Positions 46,722 to 54,887 of a stretch of 64,000 bases of DNA are shown one piece after another. Below the pieces are notes generated by a model. The model saw only the letters and a program-made list of their open reading frames with translations. It searched no databases and was not told where the DNA came from. How positions within the stretch are numbered: position 1 is the first letter of the stretch; each line of letters begins with the position of its first letter. The position numbers were made by a program, and so were the translations under genes. The DNA is from Geothrix sp. (lineage in GTDB: Bacteria > Acidobacteriota > Holophagae > Holophagales > Holophagaceae), in contig JAUXSE010000056.1 in the NCBI GenBank assembly GCA_030681515.1, positions 62,001 to 126,000 of the forward strand, written 5' to 3'.

Positions 46722-47204
46722 ATGCTCCGCCGATTCCTGAGCACCATCCTGATCGCCACCTTCACCCTTGGGGCCCTGCCTGCCGCCGCCCGGCCCGATG
46801 ATGACCGTCGCGGCCGGCGCGAGGACCGGGAGGACCGCAAATACTGGAAGGAGCAGGACAAGCACGAGCGGAAGTTCTGGAAGGAACGGGAGAAGGAGGC
46901 GCGCAAACACGAGCGCCACCGCTTCGACGATGACGATCGGGACCATGGCCGTGGACGCCGCCAGCTGGCCCCGCCCTGGATGAACGGCTACTGGCGTTCC
47001 GGTGAGCAGCGTCGCTATGTGGCCCTGGTGCCCGGCGATCCCTCCCGGATGTACGTGTTCCTGGATGGCCGCTGGGTGCTGCGCCAGGTCCGCGATCCCC
47101 GGGCCCGCCTGGATCTGGAAGGGGCCTTCCGCCTGCCCGTGGCCCCGCCCCCCATCGCCCCGCCCCGGATCGGCCTGGACCTGCACGTGGTCCTGTTCAA
47201 CTGA
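46722..47204 (+). CDS. Secreted, highly charged hypothetical protein
   Basis: 160 residues: a signal peptide (FLSTILIATFTLGALPAAARP), then ~55 residues almost entirely Asp, Arg, Glu, Lys and His (DDDRRGRREDREDRKYWKEQ and onward), probably helical. A C-terminal domain contains WMNGYWRSGEQRRYVALVPG and FLDGRWVLRQV. GGGAGG precedes the ATG. No family recognised; the layout is loosely like periplasmic RcnB-type proteins. It is inserted between panC and panD. Confidence 0.7.
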   Translation: MLRRFLSTILIATFTLGALPAAARPDDDRRGRREDREDRKYWKEQDKHERKFWKEREKEARKHERHRFDDDDRDHGRGRRQLAPPWMNGYWRSGEQRRYVALVPGDPSRMYVFLDGRWVLRQVRDPRARLDLEGAFRLPVAPPPIAPPRIGLDLHVVLFN

Positions 47205-47295
47205 TCGGAAATAATCGAGGATGGACCTGGGGCATTCCTGGGCCCATCCTTGTGCGTTGGCCGGGACTCTGCACGGAGCCTGGACCGGAGGATGC

Positions 47296-47694
47296 ATGCT
47301 GCGTCATTTCCTGCTCGGAAAGATCCATCGCGCCACGGTGACAAGGGCCGATCTGGATTACATGGGGTCCATCACCCTGGATCCGCTGCTCATCGAGGCC
47401 GCCGGCTTCATGGAGAACGAAAAGGTGGACATCTACGACGTGACCAACGGGTCGCGCCTGTCCACCTATGTGATCCCGGGCCTCCCGGGATCCGGCGAGG
47501 TCGGCATCAACGGCGCCGCCGCCCACCTCGTGCAGAAGGGCGACCTGGTCATCGTCGCCGCCTATGGCTGGATGACCGCCGAAGAAGCCGAGACCCAGGC
47601 TCCGAGGGTGGTCTTCGTGGACGAGCGCAACCGCATCACCGAGCGCCGCACCCAGGAACGCACCCCCCTCTGCGTGGCCGCCTTCACGGACTGA
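47296..47694 (+). CDS. panD: Aspartate 1-decarboxylase precursor
   Basis: 132 residues from the ATG at 47296 with GGAGG upstream. [29 protein letters not shown] contains the Gly-Ser self-cleavage site that yields the pyruvoyl cofactor, followed by [15 protein letters not shown] and [11 protein letters not shown]. Makes beta-alanine for PanC. Its length and processing site match the family. Confidence 0.95.
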   Translation: MLRHFLLGKIHRATVTRADLDYMGSITLDPLLIEAAGFMENEKVDIYDVTNGSRLSTYVIPGLPGSGEVGINGAAAHLVQKGDLVIVAAYGWMTAEEAETQAPRVVFVDERNRITERRTQERTPLCVAAFTD

Positions 47695-47705
47695 AAAAGC
47701 CTTTC

Positions 47706-47912
47706 GCCGGTGATGCACAGTGATTCACGGTGATGGGGCCATCCTCACACGAGCATGGGCTCCACCCAGGGGCGGCCCCGCCGCGCCGGTTTGGGAGTGC
47801 GGCGGTGGCGCCCCTGGGTGACTTCCGGCCCTGCCGGAAGCCGCCTTCGGCGGGCCCAGGCGGAACTCATCCGCACCCTGCCTTATCACCGTCATCACTG
47901 TGCATCACCGGC
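47706..47912. repeat. Iteron-bounded cloverleaf element, copy A (207 bp)
   Basis: Left iterons: GCCGGTGAT (47706), CACAGTGAT (47716) and CACGGTGAT (47726), exactly 10 bp apart. Right iterons run ATCACCG, ATCACTG and ATCACCGGC, ending at 47912. Core 47754-47858: closing stem TGGGC/GCCCA, long stem CACCCAGG...CCTGGGTG (47763-47820), then hairpins CTTCCGGC/GCCGGAAG and CCGCC/GGCGG. It lies in the panD-rng spacer. Confidence 0.88.
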
Positions 47913-47925
47913 TGCCCTTTCTTTA

Positions 47926-47965
47926 AATCCTGTTAATCCATCTTTTCATCCTGTCAATCCTGTCC
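47926..47965. repeat. AATCCTGT-family iterons, right half only
   Basis: Several AATCCTGT or ATCCTGT units read toward CTGTCC. The array nearly matches the right outer arm of the nested element at 44698-44738, including the TCTTTTCA linker, but no left arm is present. It abuts copy A. The following 165 bp up to rng show no gene. Confidence 0.7.
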
Positions 47966-48130
47966 CCGCTTTTTTCCTTCTGAAGAATAAAAACCGTCTG
48001 TGGAACCTTTGGGTGTTGGCGTGGCATCCAAGGGTCATGGTAGAAAAGAGTCACCCTTCGGTCCGGTACGGCCCTGGGGCCCGCGGTGGGGGCATGGCGC
48101 CCAGCTGCACATTTCTGAAAGGTTGGTTTT

Positions 48131-49660
48131 ATGGAAGTCCGCAAGTCCCTGGTGGTCAATGCGACCCCTCTGGAGACGCGCATCGCCCTGCTTGAGAACG
48201 GCCAGCTCTGCGAGCTGTTTCTCGAACGGACGATGAACAAAAGCCAGGTGGGGGATGTGTACAAGGGCCGGGTGGCCAAGCTGCTGCCCGGCATGCAAAG
48301 CGCCTTCGTCGGCATCGGAGGCCTCAAGGACGGGTTCCTCTACCTGGACGATCCGGTCGTCCAGCGTCTCGGGGCGGACCTGTCCGCCGACGAGGAGGGC
48401 GAGGAGGCCACCGCCGAGGAACTGCCGCCCCCGCCGCCCCCCCTGCCGCCCTTGAAGGAGGGCGAGGAAACCCTGGTCCAGGTGGTGAAGGATCCCATCG
48501 GCTCCAAGGGGCCCCGGCTCTCCCGGCACCTGAGTTTTCCGGGCCGCTTCCTCGTCTTCATGCCCGGCATTGACCACATCGGCATTTCCCGCAAGATCAC
48601 CGATCCCGAAGAACGCGAGCGTTTGCGCGAGCTGATCCGCAGCCACGCCCAGCCCGGCGAGGGCTTCATCGTCCGCACCGCCGCCATCGGGGAGAAGGAT
48701 GAGGATCTGGTGGGCGACGTGGCCTTCCTGCGGCAGATGTGGCAGGAGATCCAGGCCAGGGCCGAAACCGTGCCCGCCCCCGGCCTGGTCTGGCAGGACC
48801 TGCGCCTGCTCCACAAGATCATGCGCGACATCTTCCGCGAGGAAGTCTCCACCTTCTGGGTGGACGATGCCGAAACCCACCGCGAGGTCCTGGCCTTCGT
48901 GGAGAAACTGCACCCCGAATGGGCCCACCGCGTGAAGCGGTTCACCTCCGACCTGCCCATCTTCGAGGCCTTCGCCATCGAGTCCGAGATTGATTCCGCC
49001 CGCCAGCCCAAGGTCTTCCTCAAGCATGGCGGTTCCATCGTGCTGAACCAGACCGAGGCCCTGGTCAGCGTGGACGTGAACACCGGCAAGTTCGTGGGGA
49101 AGAAGGATCTGGAAGAGACCGTCTACCTCACCAACCTCGAAGCCATCCCGGAGATCGTGCGCCAGCTGCGGCTGCGCAACCTGGGCGGCATCGTCGTCAT
49201 TGACTTCATTGACATGGTGGATCCGGCCCATCGCGACGAGGTGCTGACGCGGCTTCAGGAGGAGCTCCGGCGGGACCGCAACCATGCCCGCGCCGGGGGC
49301 ATCTCCGAATTCGGCCTGGTGGAGCTCACCCGCAAGCGCACCGGGCCCTCGCTCGAACGCCAGCTCACCCAGTCCTGCCCCGCCTGCAACGGCGTGGGCC
49401 GCACCCCGAGCCCCGAGACCTCCCTGCTCAAGGCCTACCGCGAACTGGTGCGCCTGGGCGAACGCCTGCGCGGCGCCGACGTGCGCCTGACCCTGCATCC
49501 CGATCTGTCGGGTTCCCTCCACCAGGAGGCCCGCGAGGGCCTGATGCAGCTGGCCCGGCTGCTGGGCGCCCGCGTCCAGTGGCTCGAACGCGCCGACACC
49601 CCCCGCCACGCCGTGGTCATGGACATCCAGATCCCCGGCCAGGCCAGCGCCAGCGCCTGA
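48131..49660 (+). CDS. rng: Ribonuclease G/E family endoribonuclease
   Basis: 509 residues, RNase G-sized. An N-terminal S1-type domain (GDVYKGRVAKLLPGMQSAFVGIG) is interrupted by a Glu/Pro-rich insertion (EEGEEATAEELPPPPPPLPP). The catalytic domain has VDVNTGKFVGKKDLEETVYLTNLEA and RQLRLRNLGGIVVIDFIDM with metal-binding Asp residues. The Zn-link CPACNGVG is near residue 418. AAAGG precedes the ATG. Cleaves single-stranded RNA in rRNA maturation and mRNA decay; pnp is also in this window. Confidence 0.93.
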   Translation: MEVRKSLVVNATPLETRIALLENGQLCELFLERTMNKSQVGDVYKGRVAKLLPGMQSAFVGIGGLKDGFLYLDDPVVQRLGADLSADEEGEEATAEELPPPPPPLPPLKEGEETLVQVVKDPIGSKGPRLSRHLSFPGRFLVFMPGIDHIGISRKITDPEERERLRELIRSHAQPGEGFIVRTAAIGEKDEDLVGDVAFLRQMWQEIQARAETVPAPGLVWQDLRLLHKIMRDIFREEVSTFWVDDAETHREVLAFVEKLHPEWAHRVKRFTSDLPIFEAFAIESEIDSARQPKVFLKHGGSIVLNQTEALVSVDVNTGKFVGKKDLEETVYLTNLEAIPEIVRQLRLRNLGGIVVIDFIDMVDPAHRDEVLTRLQEELRRDRNHARAGGISEFGLVELTRKRTGPSLERQLTQSCPACNGVGRTPSPETSLLKAYRELVRLGERLRGADVRLTLHPDLSGSLHQEAREGLMQLARLLGARVQWLERADTPRHAVVMDIQIPGQASASA

Positions 49661-49794
49661 GGGCGCTCGATAGCATCCCCCCCCCCTCCCCGCCATACTG
49701 GCCCATGCAGCCAAGGGCTCGCCAACCTGTCTGGGTAGCCTCAGCCATGAGGCCTTCCTTCCATCCACGCCAGCCAACGATCCGGATTCACCGC

Positions 49795-51405
49795 ATGCTT
49801 CTTTCCCGGTTCCTGTCGAGGCTTGGAAGCTGTGCGTGTCTGCTCGGCGCCAGTGCCTCCGCTCAGCTACCCCCGGGCTGGAGCCACCAGGAAGCCCTGG
49901 GCGTCAACCAAACCGGGGCCTGGTACGGGGCCGGCACCTGGTCCGGAGACAAACATGGAGCCCCGGCAACCTTCGTGGACAGCCTTGGCCTGGGCAATGC
50001 CCTCACGGGCCAGGGCACCCACCTCGAAGCAGGCTTCAAGGTGGGCCACTGGGATCTGGCCGGTCAGGTGAACGCCTGGCGGGATGGGGTGGGTAAATCC
50101 CGATTGATTCTCCAGCGGTTCCACCTCGCCTACCAATCCCAGGGGGGCTGGCGATCCGCCCTGGAACAGGAACCCCTGGTCTGGGGCTACGGCCTCAATG
50201 GGGGCTACGTGCTGGGCGAGGCCGCCCGCCCCTTCCCAAAAGTCCGGATCGAGTCTCCATTCATTGATGTCCGGATTCTCGGCGTGCCCCTGGGACAGTG
50301 GAAGGCCCAGGCCTTCCTGGGGCAAATCGAAGGACACAAGATCCCGGGCGAGAACAGCCAGGATCCCTCCTTCCGCGCCAACGCCATCGCCATCAACGGC
50401 GACCCCCAGCGGCCCTACCTCTCGGGCCTCCGGGCCGAGGCCCGGTTCGGTGAGAACACCGAGCTCTACCTGAACTACATCAACCTGTTCGGCGGCAGCC
50501 GCCTGGGCCAGACCCTGACCCAGGGCTACTCGATCCGGGATTGGGTCGTGTCTTTCTTCGGGCTGAAGGACTCCCTGGCGGAAGGACACATCGATCCCAT
50601 GGATCCGAACGGCCTGTCTAAACTGAGCGGCACCGGCAAGGTTCAAAGCGCGTCGAACTCGGATGTGGGCATCCGGGTCCGGCTATCCCCCCTGGAGCAG
50701 CTCACGGGTGCCCAGGATGTCCGGCTCTACATCACCCGGGGGTCCAAGGCCGTGAACACCCGGTTCCAGGTGTTCGTCCACCGGCCCTCCTATGCCATCG
50801 GTCGCGATCTCGACCGCGACTACCGGAACCTCTTCGTAGACTTCACCCCTCTTGAGGCCTGGCATCAGCAGCTGCGCTATGTGCTGCCTTCTCCCGCGGC
50901 GCCCAACGATGTCTTCGGTCTGCTCTTCCGGTGGGAGGCCCTGCGCCTCGGGGTGGAGTATCTGGATACGGTGAACTCGGTCTACAACAACTCCATGGCG
51001 GACTACCCCAACCACCGCAGCTTCGAGCACGGGACCTACCTGTCGGGCTTCTATCAGGAAGGGGATCCGCTGGGGAACGCCACGGCCGGCGAATCCCGGA
51101 CCTTCACCGCCCATGCCCAGATTGACTGGTCGCCCCAGTGGGCCACGCGATCGTGGCTGCTCCTCGGGGATCGCCCCTTCCGGGACTGGCCGTCCCTCTG
51201 GGAACTGGATCACCCGGGGGCCACGCCCGCCCGCAACCGGTTTGTGGAATTCCAGCAGGTGGTGGAGTGGCGGCCGGACCGGGTGCTGCTGGCCCGGGCC
51301 GGGGCCAGCGCCCAGCATCAGAGCGCCCACCTGAACGTGAGGGGAGATGCCCGCACGGGCTTCCGCTGGTTCATCGACCTCGGGTGGACCTGGCCTGCGA
51401 AATAG
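49795..51405 (+). CDS. Wzi-like capsule-assembly outer-membrane protein
   Basis: 536 residues from the ATG at 49795, which begins a signal peptide (MLLSRFLSRLGSCACLLGAS). Longer in-frame starts lie in an Arg/Pro-rich leader. The mature part is rich in alternating beta-strand patterns, e.g. GLRAEARFGENTELYLNYINL, LEQEPLVWGYG and the final WFIDLGWTW ending in Lys, as in 18-stranded Wzi barrels. Probably tethers or exports surface polysaccharide. It is the only long gene with mixed Ile-Asp codons: two ATT and two ATC. Start and family both moderately sure. Confidence 0.75.
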   Translation: MLLSRFLSRLGSCACLLGASASAQLPPGWSHQEALGVNQTGAWYGAGTWSGDKHGAPATFVDSLGLGNALTGQGTHLEAGFKVGHWDLAGQVNAWRDGVGKSRLILQRFHLAYQSQGGWRSALEQEPLVWGYGLNGGYVLGEAARPFPKVRIESPFIDVRILGVPLGQWKAQAFLGQIEGHKIPGENSQDPSFRANAIAINGDPQRPYLSGLRAEARFGENTELYLNYINLFGGSRLGQTLTQGYSIRDWVVSFFGLKDSLAEGHIDPMDPNGLSKLSGTGKVQSASNSDVGIRVRLSPLEQLTGAQDVRLYITRGSKAVNTRFQVFVHRPSYAIGRDLDRDYRNLFVDFTPLEAWHQQLRYVLPSPAAPNDVFGLLFRWEALRLGVEYLDTVNSVYNNSMADYPNHRSFEHGTYLSGFYQEGDPLGNATAGESRTFTAHAQIDWSPQWATRSWLLLGDRPFRDWPSLWELDHPGATPARNRFVEFQQVVEWRPDRVLLARAGASAQHQSAHLNVRGDARTGFRWFIDLGWTWPAK

Positions 51406-51411
51406 CCGGGC

Positions 51412-52092
51412 TCACCCCAGGCACGTCGGGCAGCGCATGCCGTCCTGCAACCCCTGGATGAGCTCGGGCACGCGGTCCAGGCTGCGCACCTCGTAGACCG
51501 GGGCATCGGCGTCATGGACGGGCCGCGGCAGGGCCTCGCGGTTCACCCAGATGGCGGTCCAGCCCGCGGCCAGGGCGCCCTCCACATCGTCGGTCCAGCT
51601 ATCGCCCACCATGGCGAGGTTGCCCGGAAAGATCCCCAGCTTCCGCTGCACCGCCTCGAAGGCGCCAGCCTCGGGCTTCAGGGCTCCGATCTCGGCGCTG
51701 AGCACCCGGGTGCGGATGCGCCCGGAAATGCCGAGGCGGTCCAGCAGCTCCAGGCCGAAGGTCTGGGTGTTGGACAGCAGGGCGACCCGCGCCAGATCGC
51801 GCACCGCCGCCACGGCTTCGGGAGTCCCGGCGAAGCACTCCGCCTGCCCCCCCGCCTCCAGGAAGGCCTGGGCCATGGCCTCCACCTGGGCGTCATCCAG
51901 GCTTGCGGGTACCCGCCAGGTCTCCAGGAAGGCCTGCACGGAAGGATAGGGACGGACCATGCCATCGCGCACCAGCGCCGCGAACAGATGGGCCTGGTCC
52001 GGGCGCAGCAATTCCCTCATCCGCTGGAAGGGGCTCCCCGCCGGGCTGAAGACCAGCGTGTTCCAGAGGTCGAAGACGACGGCGCGGATCAT
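51412..52092 (-). CDS. HAD-superfamily hydrolase
   Basis: 226 residues. Motif I is VVFDLWNTLVF (nucleophile Asp), motif II VALLSNTQTFG, motif III KPEAGAFEAVQRK, motif IV MVGDSWTDDVEGALAAG. This is a phosphoglycolate-phosphatase/dehalogenase-like subtype with a helical cap. A CPTC tetrad near the C terminus is unusual. No Shine-Dalgarno is visible: a heptamer tandem repeat lies immediately upstream of the ATG. Substrate unknown. Confidence 0.88.
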   Translation of the reverse strand: MIRAVVFDLWNTLVFSPAGSPFQRMRELLRPDQAHLFAALVRDGMVRPYPSVQAFLETWRVPASLDDAQVEAMAQAFLEAGGQAECFAGTPEAVAAVRDLARVALLSNTQTFGLELLDRLGISGRIRTRVLSAEIGALKPEAGAFEAVQRKLGIFPGNLAMVGDSWTDDVEGALAAGWTAIWVNREALPRPVHDADAPVYEVRSLDRVPELIQGLQDGMRCPTCLG

Positions 52093-52096
52093 CTAC

Positions 52097-52129
52097 GGCT
52101 GCGGGCTGCGGGCTGCGGGCTGCGGGCTG
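52097..52129. repeat. Tandem heptamer (GGCTGCG) repeat at the HAD gene start
   Basis: Four perfect GGCTGCG units (52097-52124) plus a partial fifth, only 4 bp from the ATG of the minus-strand HAD gene and in the place where its ribosome-binding site should be. It fills most of the gap to hepT. Confidence 0.85.
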
Positions 52130-52132
52130 GAG

Positions 52133-52489
52133 TCATTCAGCCCCCTCCTGTTCCAACAATCGGCTAAGCCCGTCCCGAAGAGCAGGAATATCCACCGAAG
52201 CCATGGTCCACAGCATGTCGAGGTTGATGTCGAAATAGCCATGAGCCATGCGGTCCCGAGATGCAGCCATGGCACGCCATGGGATATCGAGAGCCTTGGC
52301 CTGCGTTTCCAGAGGAATGTGTTTGGCAGCTTCCCCAATGGTGAGGACGAGGTACTGCAAAGCCAGCCGAAGCATCTCGTCCCTGTCGAGGTCCTCCCGG
52401 TTACGGTCTTCCACGAAATTCGCCATCCGGCCGCAGGCTTCCAGCATGTGCAGCAGGCGCACCCGGGTGTTTCCAGGATCAGACTTCAT
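52133..52489 (-). CDS. hepT: HepT-like HEPN ribonuclease toxin (DUF86)
   Basis: 118 residues from the ATG at 52489, which overlaps the mntA 3' end by 11 bp; a longer in-frame start is less likely. The HEPN active-site motif Rx4HxY is present in SRDRMAHGYFDIN, and QYLVLTIGEAAKHIP is typical of DUF86. Known HepT proteins cut RNA and are inactivated by MntA-catalysed AMPylation of the Tyr in this motif. Confidence 0.88.
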   Translation of the reverse strand: MKSDPGNTRVRLLHMLEACGRMANFVEDRNREDLDRDEMLRLALQYLVLTIGEAAKHIPLETQAKALDIPWRAMAASRDRMAHGYFDINLDMLWTMASVDIPALRDGLSRLLEQEGAE

Positions 52490-52799
52490 AGACCACCCTG
52501 GCCTCACGAAGAACCTGATCGCGGAAGTGTCGGCTCAAATCCTCCTGCGTGTTCAGATCCACGGGCAGTCCAAGCACATCCTGAAGTTCTTGCTGGAGCA
52601 TGAAAAAGCCCAGACCCGGCGTCTGGCCGGGCTCGAATGAGACAAGCAGATCCAGGTCGGAACCCTCGCACGCCTCTCCACGGGAGGCCGATCCGAACAG
52701 CGCCAGACGGGCGACATGGTACTTCCGGCAGAGCCCCTCGATGCTCCCCTGATGGGAAGCCAGTGATGCAGGTATGGGTGGGGTCAGTCTCTGGGCCAT
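52479..52799 (-). CDS. mntA: MntA-like nucleotidyltransferase antitoxin
   Basis: 106 residues with the signature LALFGSASRGEACEGSDLDLLVSFEPGQTPGL: GSxxRGE, then two metal-binding Asp residues. The downstream part (QQELQDVLGLPVDLNTQEDL) fits the MNT family. It precedes and overlaps hepT, the usual order of the MntA/HepT module. First module of a toxin-antitoxin cluster at 52133-54723. Confidence 0.88.
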   Translation of the reverse strand: MAQRLTPPIPASLASHQGSIEGLCRKYHVARLALFGSASRGEACEGSDLDLLVSFEPGQTPGLGFFMLQQELQDVLGLPVDLNTQEDLSRHFRDQVLREARVVYEV

Positions 52800-52868
52800 G
52801 GCGTCACCCTCGACAGTATGCAGGAGCCGGTTGGTTCCTTCACCCTCCGACCAACGATGATATGCCCC

Positions 52869-53414
52869 TCATCGCCCGCTGCCCTTGCTGGTGCGGAAGG
52901 GCACGCCGAACTCGATGCCCATGACCTCGAAGCGGGCTTCGCCCTTCAGGCTCCAGGTGGCGGGCTCGTGGCGTTGCACGGCCCCCGACAGCGGGCCCCA
53001 GGCGGCCTTCAGATCGGCGTAGCCCAGGGCCACCTCCACGCGGAGAACGCTGCGGCTCTTCGGCGCGATATCGGCGCCTTCCGGAAAACTCACCGATCCC
53101 AGCGCATGATCCGCGCCCCGGACATTCAGGCTCAGATCCGCCGCCACCCGCCGCGTGCGCAGGCGCTGGTCCGAAGGGTTGTCCACGCCCACCTCCAGCA
53201 GCAGCCGCAGCCGCGACTGCTCGATGGGGAAGGCCAACTCCACGCGGGGTTCCACCCGGTCCAGCGAAAAGCGCAACTGCCGGGCCGCCTCCTCGTAGCG
53301 CAGCGCCGGGTTGATGGCCTCGCAACCCAGGGACAGGAGACCCACCACGGAAAGACCAAGAACCTGGAGAAGCCTCGAAAATCCCAGGTGACGCCGAACA
53401 GACTTCGAAACCAC
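52869..53414 (-). CDS. LEA14/WHy-domain lipoprotein
   Basis: 181 residues. The signal peptide has lipobox LSLGC. The rest is one beta-rich domain (FSLDRVEPRVELAFPIEQSRLRLLLEVGVDNPSDQRLR...RVAADLSLNVRGADHALGS) with the NPSD turn and pattern of water-stress/LEA-2 domains. Such proteins are often orphan periplasmic lipoproteins. It separates mntA-hepT from vapBC. Confidence 0.75.
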   Translation of the reverse strand: MVSKSVRRHLGFSRLLQVLGLSVVGLLSLGCEAINPALRYEEAARQLRFSLDRVEPRVELAFPIEQSRLRLLLEVGVDNPSDQRLRTRRVAADLSLNVRGADHALGSVSFPEGADIAPKSRSVLRVEVALGYADLKAAWGPLSGAVQRHEPATWSLKGEARFEVMGIEFGVPFRTSKGSGR

Positions 53415-53437
53415 GGATACCTCCGGAAAGCTGAACG

Positions 53438-53827
53438 CTAAAGAACGGTTTGCGCGCCCTCGAACTTCCCGAGGGCCTTGTCGAAGGTGGCCAGGGGAAG
53501 ATGGCCCGCCTTCCGGGCGATTTCGAGGATGAGGCAGTCCTCGAAAGTCACCTTGCCCTTGGATTGGTAGAGCGCCAGGGCCGCACGAACCACCGCCGGG
53601 TCATCCAGCGACAGATCCTTATTGTCGATGATCCGCTTCATGGCTTCGACCAATTGCGGCTTCCCACAGTCGTAGACCGATTCCAGCACCCATACGGTTT
53701 CCACCAGGACCACATGGGAAACCCAGACGGGCGAGTGGTCCCGGATGAAGGCTTCCGCCGCAGGGCTCTGCACGAAGTCATCGCCCGTCAGCGCACGGAC
53801 CAGAACGTTGGTATCAACGGCCCGCAT
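53438..53827 (-). CDS. vapC: PIN-domain ribonuclease toxin (VapC-like)
   Basis: 129 residues beginning MRAVDTNVLVRALTGDD, where the first catalytic Asp is in VDTN. Further acidic residues are in VETVWVLE, FEDCLILEIAR and LATFDKAL. The ATG at 53827 overlaps the antitoxin gene by 14 bp. RIIDNKD is written ATC-GAC, unlike core genes in the window, consistent with horizontal acquisition. Predicted toxin that cuts tRNA or rRNA. Confidence 0.9.
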   Translation of the reverse strand: MRAVDTNVLVRALTGDDFVQSPAAEAFIRDHSPVWVSHVVLVETVWVLESVYDCGKPQLVEAMKRIIDNKDLSLDDPAVVRAALALYQSKGKVTFEDCLILEIARKAGHLPLATFDKALGKFEGAQTVL

Positions 53828-54074
53828 GCTTGGTCCTCGTCCTGACCTTGATGCCTTCCCGGATCTCTGCTTCCGTTTTGTGGAGACCCTGGGGGAGCTT
53901 GAGGGCACTCCGGACATCCGCCAGGGAATAAAGACCCGCCTTCTCGATGACCAGGCGCCCTTCCAGGGTGTCCCAGTTGATGACCTCTCCGGGCGCCAGC
54001 CCAAACAGCCGCATGACACTCACGGGAATGGAGACCTGTCCCTGGGCTGTGATTTTGGATTGCGCAAGGCTCAT
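53814..54074 (-). CDS. vapB: AbrB/SpoVT-type antitoxin (VapB-like)
   Basis: 86 residues: ITAQGQVSIPVSVMRLFGLAPGEVINWDTLEGRLVIEK is the swapped-hairpin AbrB DNA-binding fold, followed by a toxin-binding tail. GGAGGG precedes the ATG at 54074. It probably represses its own operon. Confidence 0.88.
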   Translation of the reverse strand: MSLAQSKITAQGQVSIPVSVMRLFGLAPGEVINWDTLEGRLVIEKAGLYSLADVRSALKLPQGLHKTEAEIREGIKVRTRTKHAGR

Positions 54075-54111
54075 GACATTGCCCTCCAGTCCATTACAAG
54101 GTTAATCCATC

Positions 54112-54121
54112 ACCACGTGGT
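54112..54121. promoter_or_regulatory. Palindrome upstream of vapB, candidate operator
   Basis: ACCACGTGGT is a perfect 10-bp palindrome 38 bp upstream of the vapB start. A TAACCTTGT segment lies between palindrome and gene and also occurs upstream of the neighbouring antitoxin-like gene at 54723. Operator function is inferred from position only. Confidence 0.3.
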
Positions 54122-54172
54122 TCCCAGGCTCAATTCATCCTCGCGCTGAGCGAAAAGGCAGTGCTTGGTCGT

Positions 54173-54451
54173 CTATTTCCTACCGTAGGTCTTGTCGTGA
54201 TCCTGGTCGAGGTCGAGAAAAACCAGGGTGTCCCCGTCAACCAGCACCTTGGCTCTTGGTCCCCTGTCCAGGCGGATGGACTGATAGGGCGGGTCTGTCT
54301 TGATGGGTTCCAGGTGGATACCCTTGGTTTCACGAAGCTGCTGCTCTGTTCGCGTTTCGACCTTCTCGACCAGGCGCCGGAAGGCATTGATCAGGCTGGC
54401 TTCCTGCCTGAGGAGCTTCAGCACGAAAGCATCGGGAAAGGACGGATTCAC
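54173..54451 (-). CDS. Hypothetical protein, toxin-like position in a two-gene module
   Basis: 92 residues, unrecognised. The N-terminal half is helical (FVLKLLRQEASLINAFRRLVEKVETRTEQQL). The C-terminal half is beta-like (YQSIRLDRGPRAKVLVDGDTLVFLDLDQDHDKTYGRK), recalling the end of RelE/ParE-type toxins where a basic strand and a terminal H-x-x-x-Y are found. ATGA-coupled to the upstream gene. The toxin role is inferred from the fold pattern and context. Confidence 0.6.
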   Translation of the reverse strand: MNPSFPDAFVLKLLRQEASLINAFRRLVEKVETRTEQQLRETKGIHLEPIKTDPPYQSIRLDRGPRAKVLVDGDTLVFLDLDQDHDKTYGRK

Positions 54452-54723
54452 TTCCGTCCATCCTTGGCGTTGCCCGACGTGATCTTGGCGTCCAGGGCCT
54501 TCACGCCCATGGTGCGGCCAGCCTTGTAGTCCTTCAGGGATGCCGCCGTCTGGGCCATGCTCTCGGGCGTCACCGCCCAGGACTCATGGACGGGGATGAT
54601 CCGAACCGGGGAGATGACCACCCGCCCATCCGGTAGGACTTCCACATCGGCAGGTTCGTTTGCGCCAATGGCAGCCTCTTTGGGCATGACAAATCGCCTC
54701 CGGCTGTCAGCCATCTGAAGCAT
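54448..54723 (-). CDS. Hypothetical protein, antitoxin-like position in a two-gene module
   Basis: 91 residues from the ATG at 54723, with GGAGG upstream. The N-terminal part includes RRFVMPKEAAIGANEPADVEVLPDGRVVISPVRIIPVHESW, a short beta-hairpin pattern that could be a small DNA-binding domain. The tail has MGVKALDAKI. It overlaps the next gene as ATGA and has its own promoter-like sequence. No family recognised. Confidence 0.6.
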   Translation of the reverse strand: MLQMADSRRRFVMPKEAAIGANEPADVEVLPDGRVVISPVRIIPVHESWAVTPESMAQTAASLKDYKAGRTMGVKALDAKITSGNAKDGRK

Positions 54724-54759
54724 GGTGTACCTCCAATGAGCCAATGGCCCCTTGGGACA

Positions 54760-54787
54760 AGGTTACAACGGTTCATTGGTGCGTCAA
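54760..54787 (-). promoter_or_regulatory. Candidate sigma-70-type promoter of the 54723-54173 module
   Basis: On the minus strand, TTGACG (54787-54782) is followed after 16 bases by TAACCT (54765-54760). The gene starts 36 bases downstream with a good ribosome-binding site. Confidence 0.45.
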
Positions 54788-54887
54788 GGGGCATTCAGAC
54801 TGTCGAACGTTTGTGCGCTAAGGCAACCACCCAGGCGTTCCCGCTTTTCTATCCCCGCCCATCCCCGGCAAAACAGGATCCTTCAAA

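Noticed and set aside
47755-48195. Open frames across repeat copy A and the rng leader
   Set aside because: Coding would depend on the cloverleaf core sequence and overlaps the start of rng out of frame.
49674-49690. Run of ten C residues between rng and the Wzi-like gene as a phase-variation tract
   Set aside because: It lies about 110 bp from the chosen start and outside any coding frame; no promoter spacing role is evident.
49579-49794. Longer N terminus for the Wzi-like protein
   Set aside because: The extension overlaps the rng 3' end and is Arg/Pro-rich; the ATG at 49795 starts a proper signal peptide.
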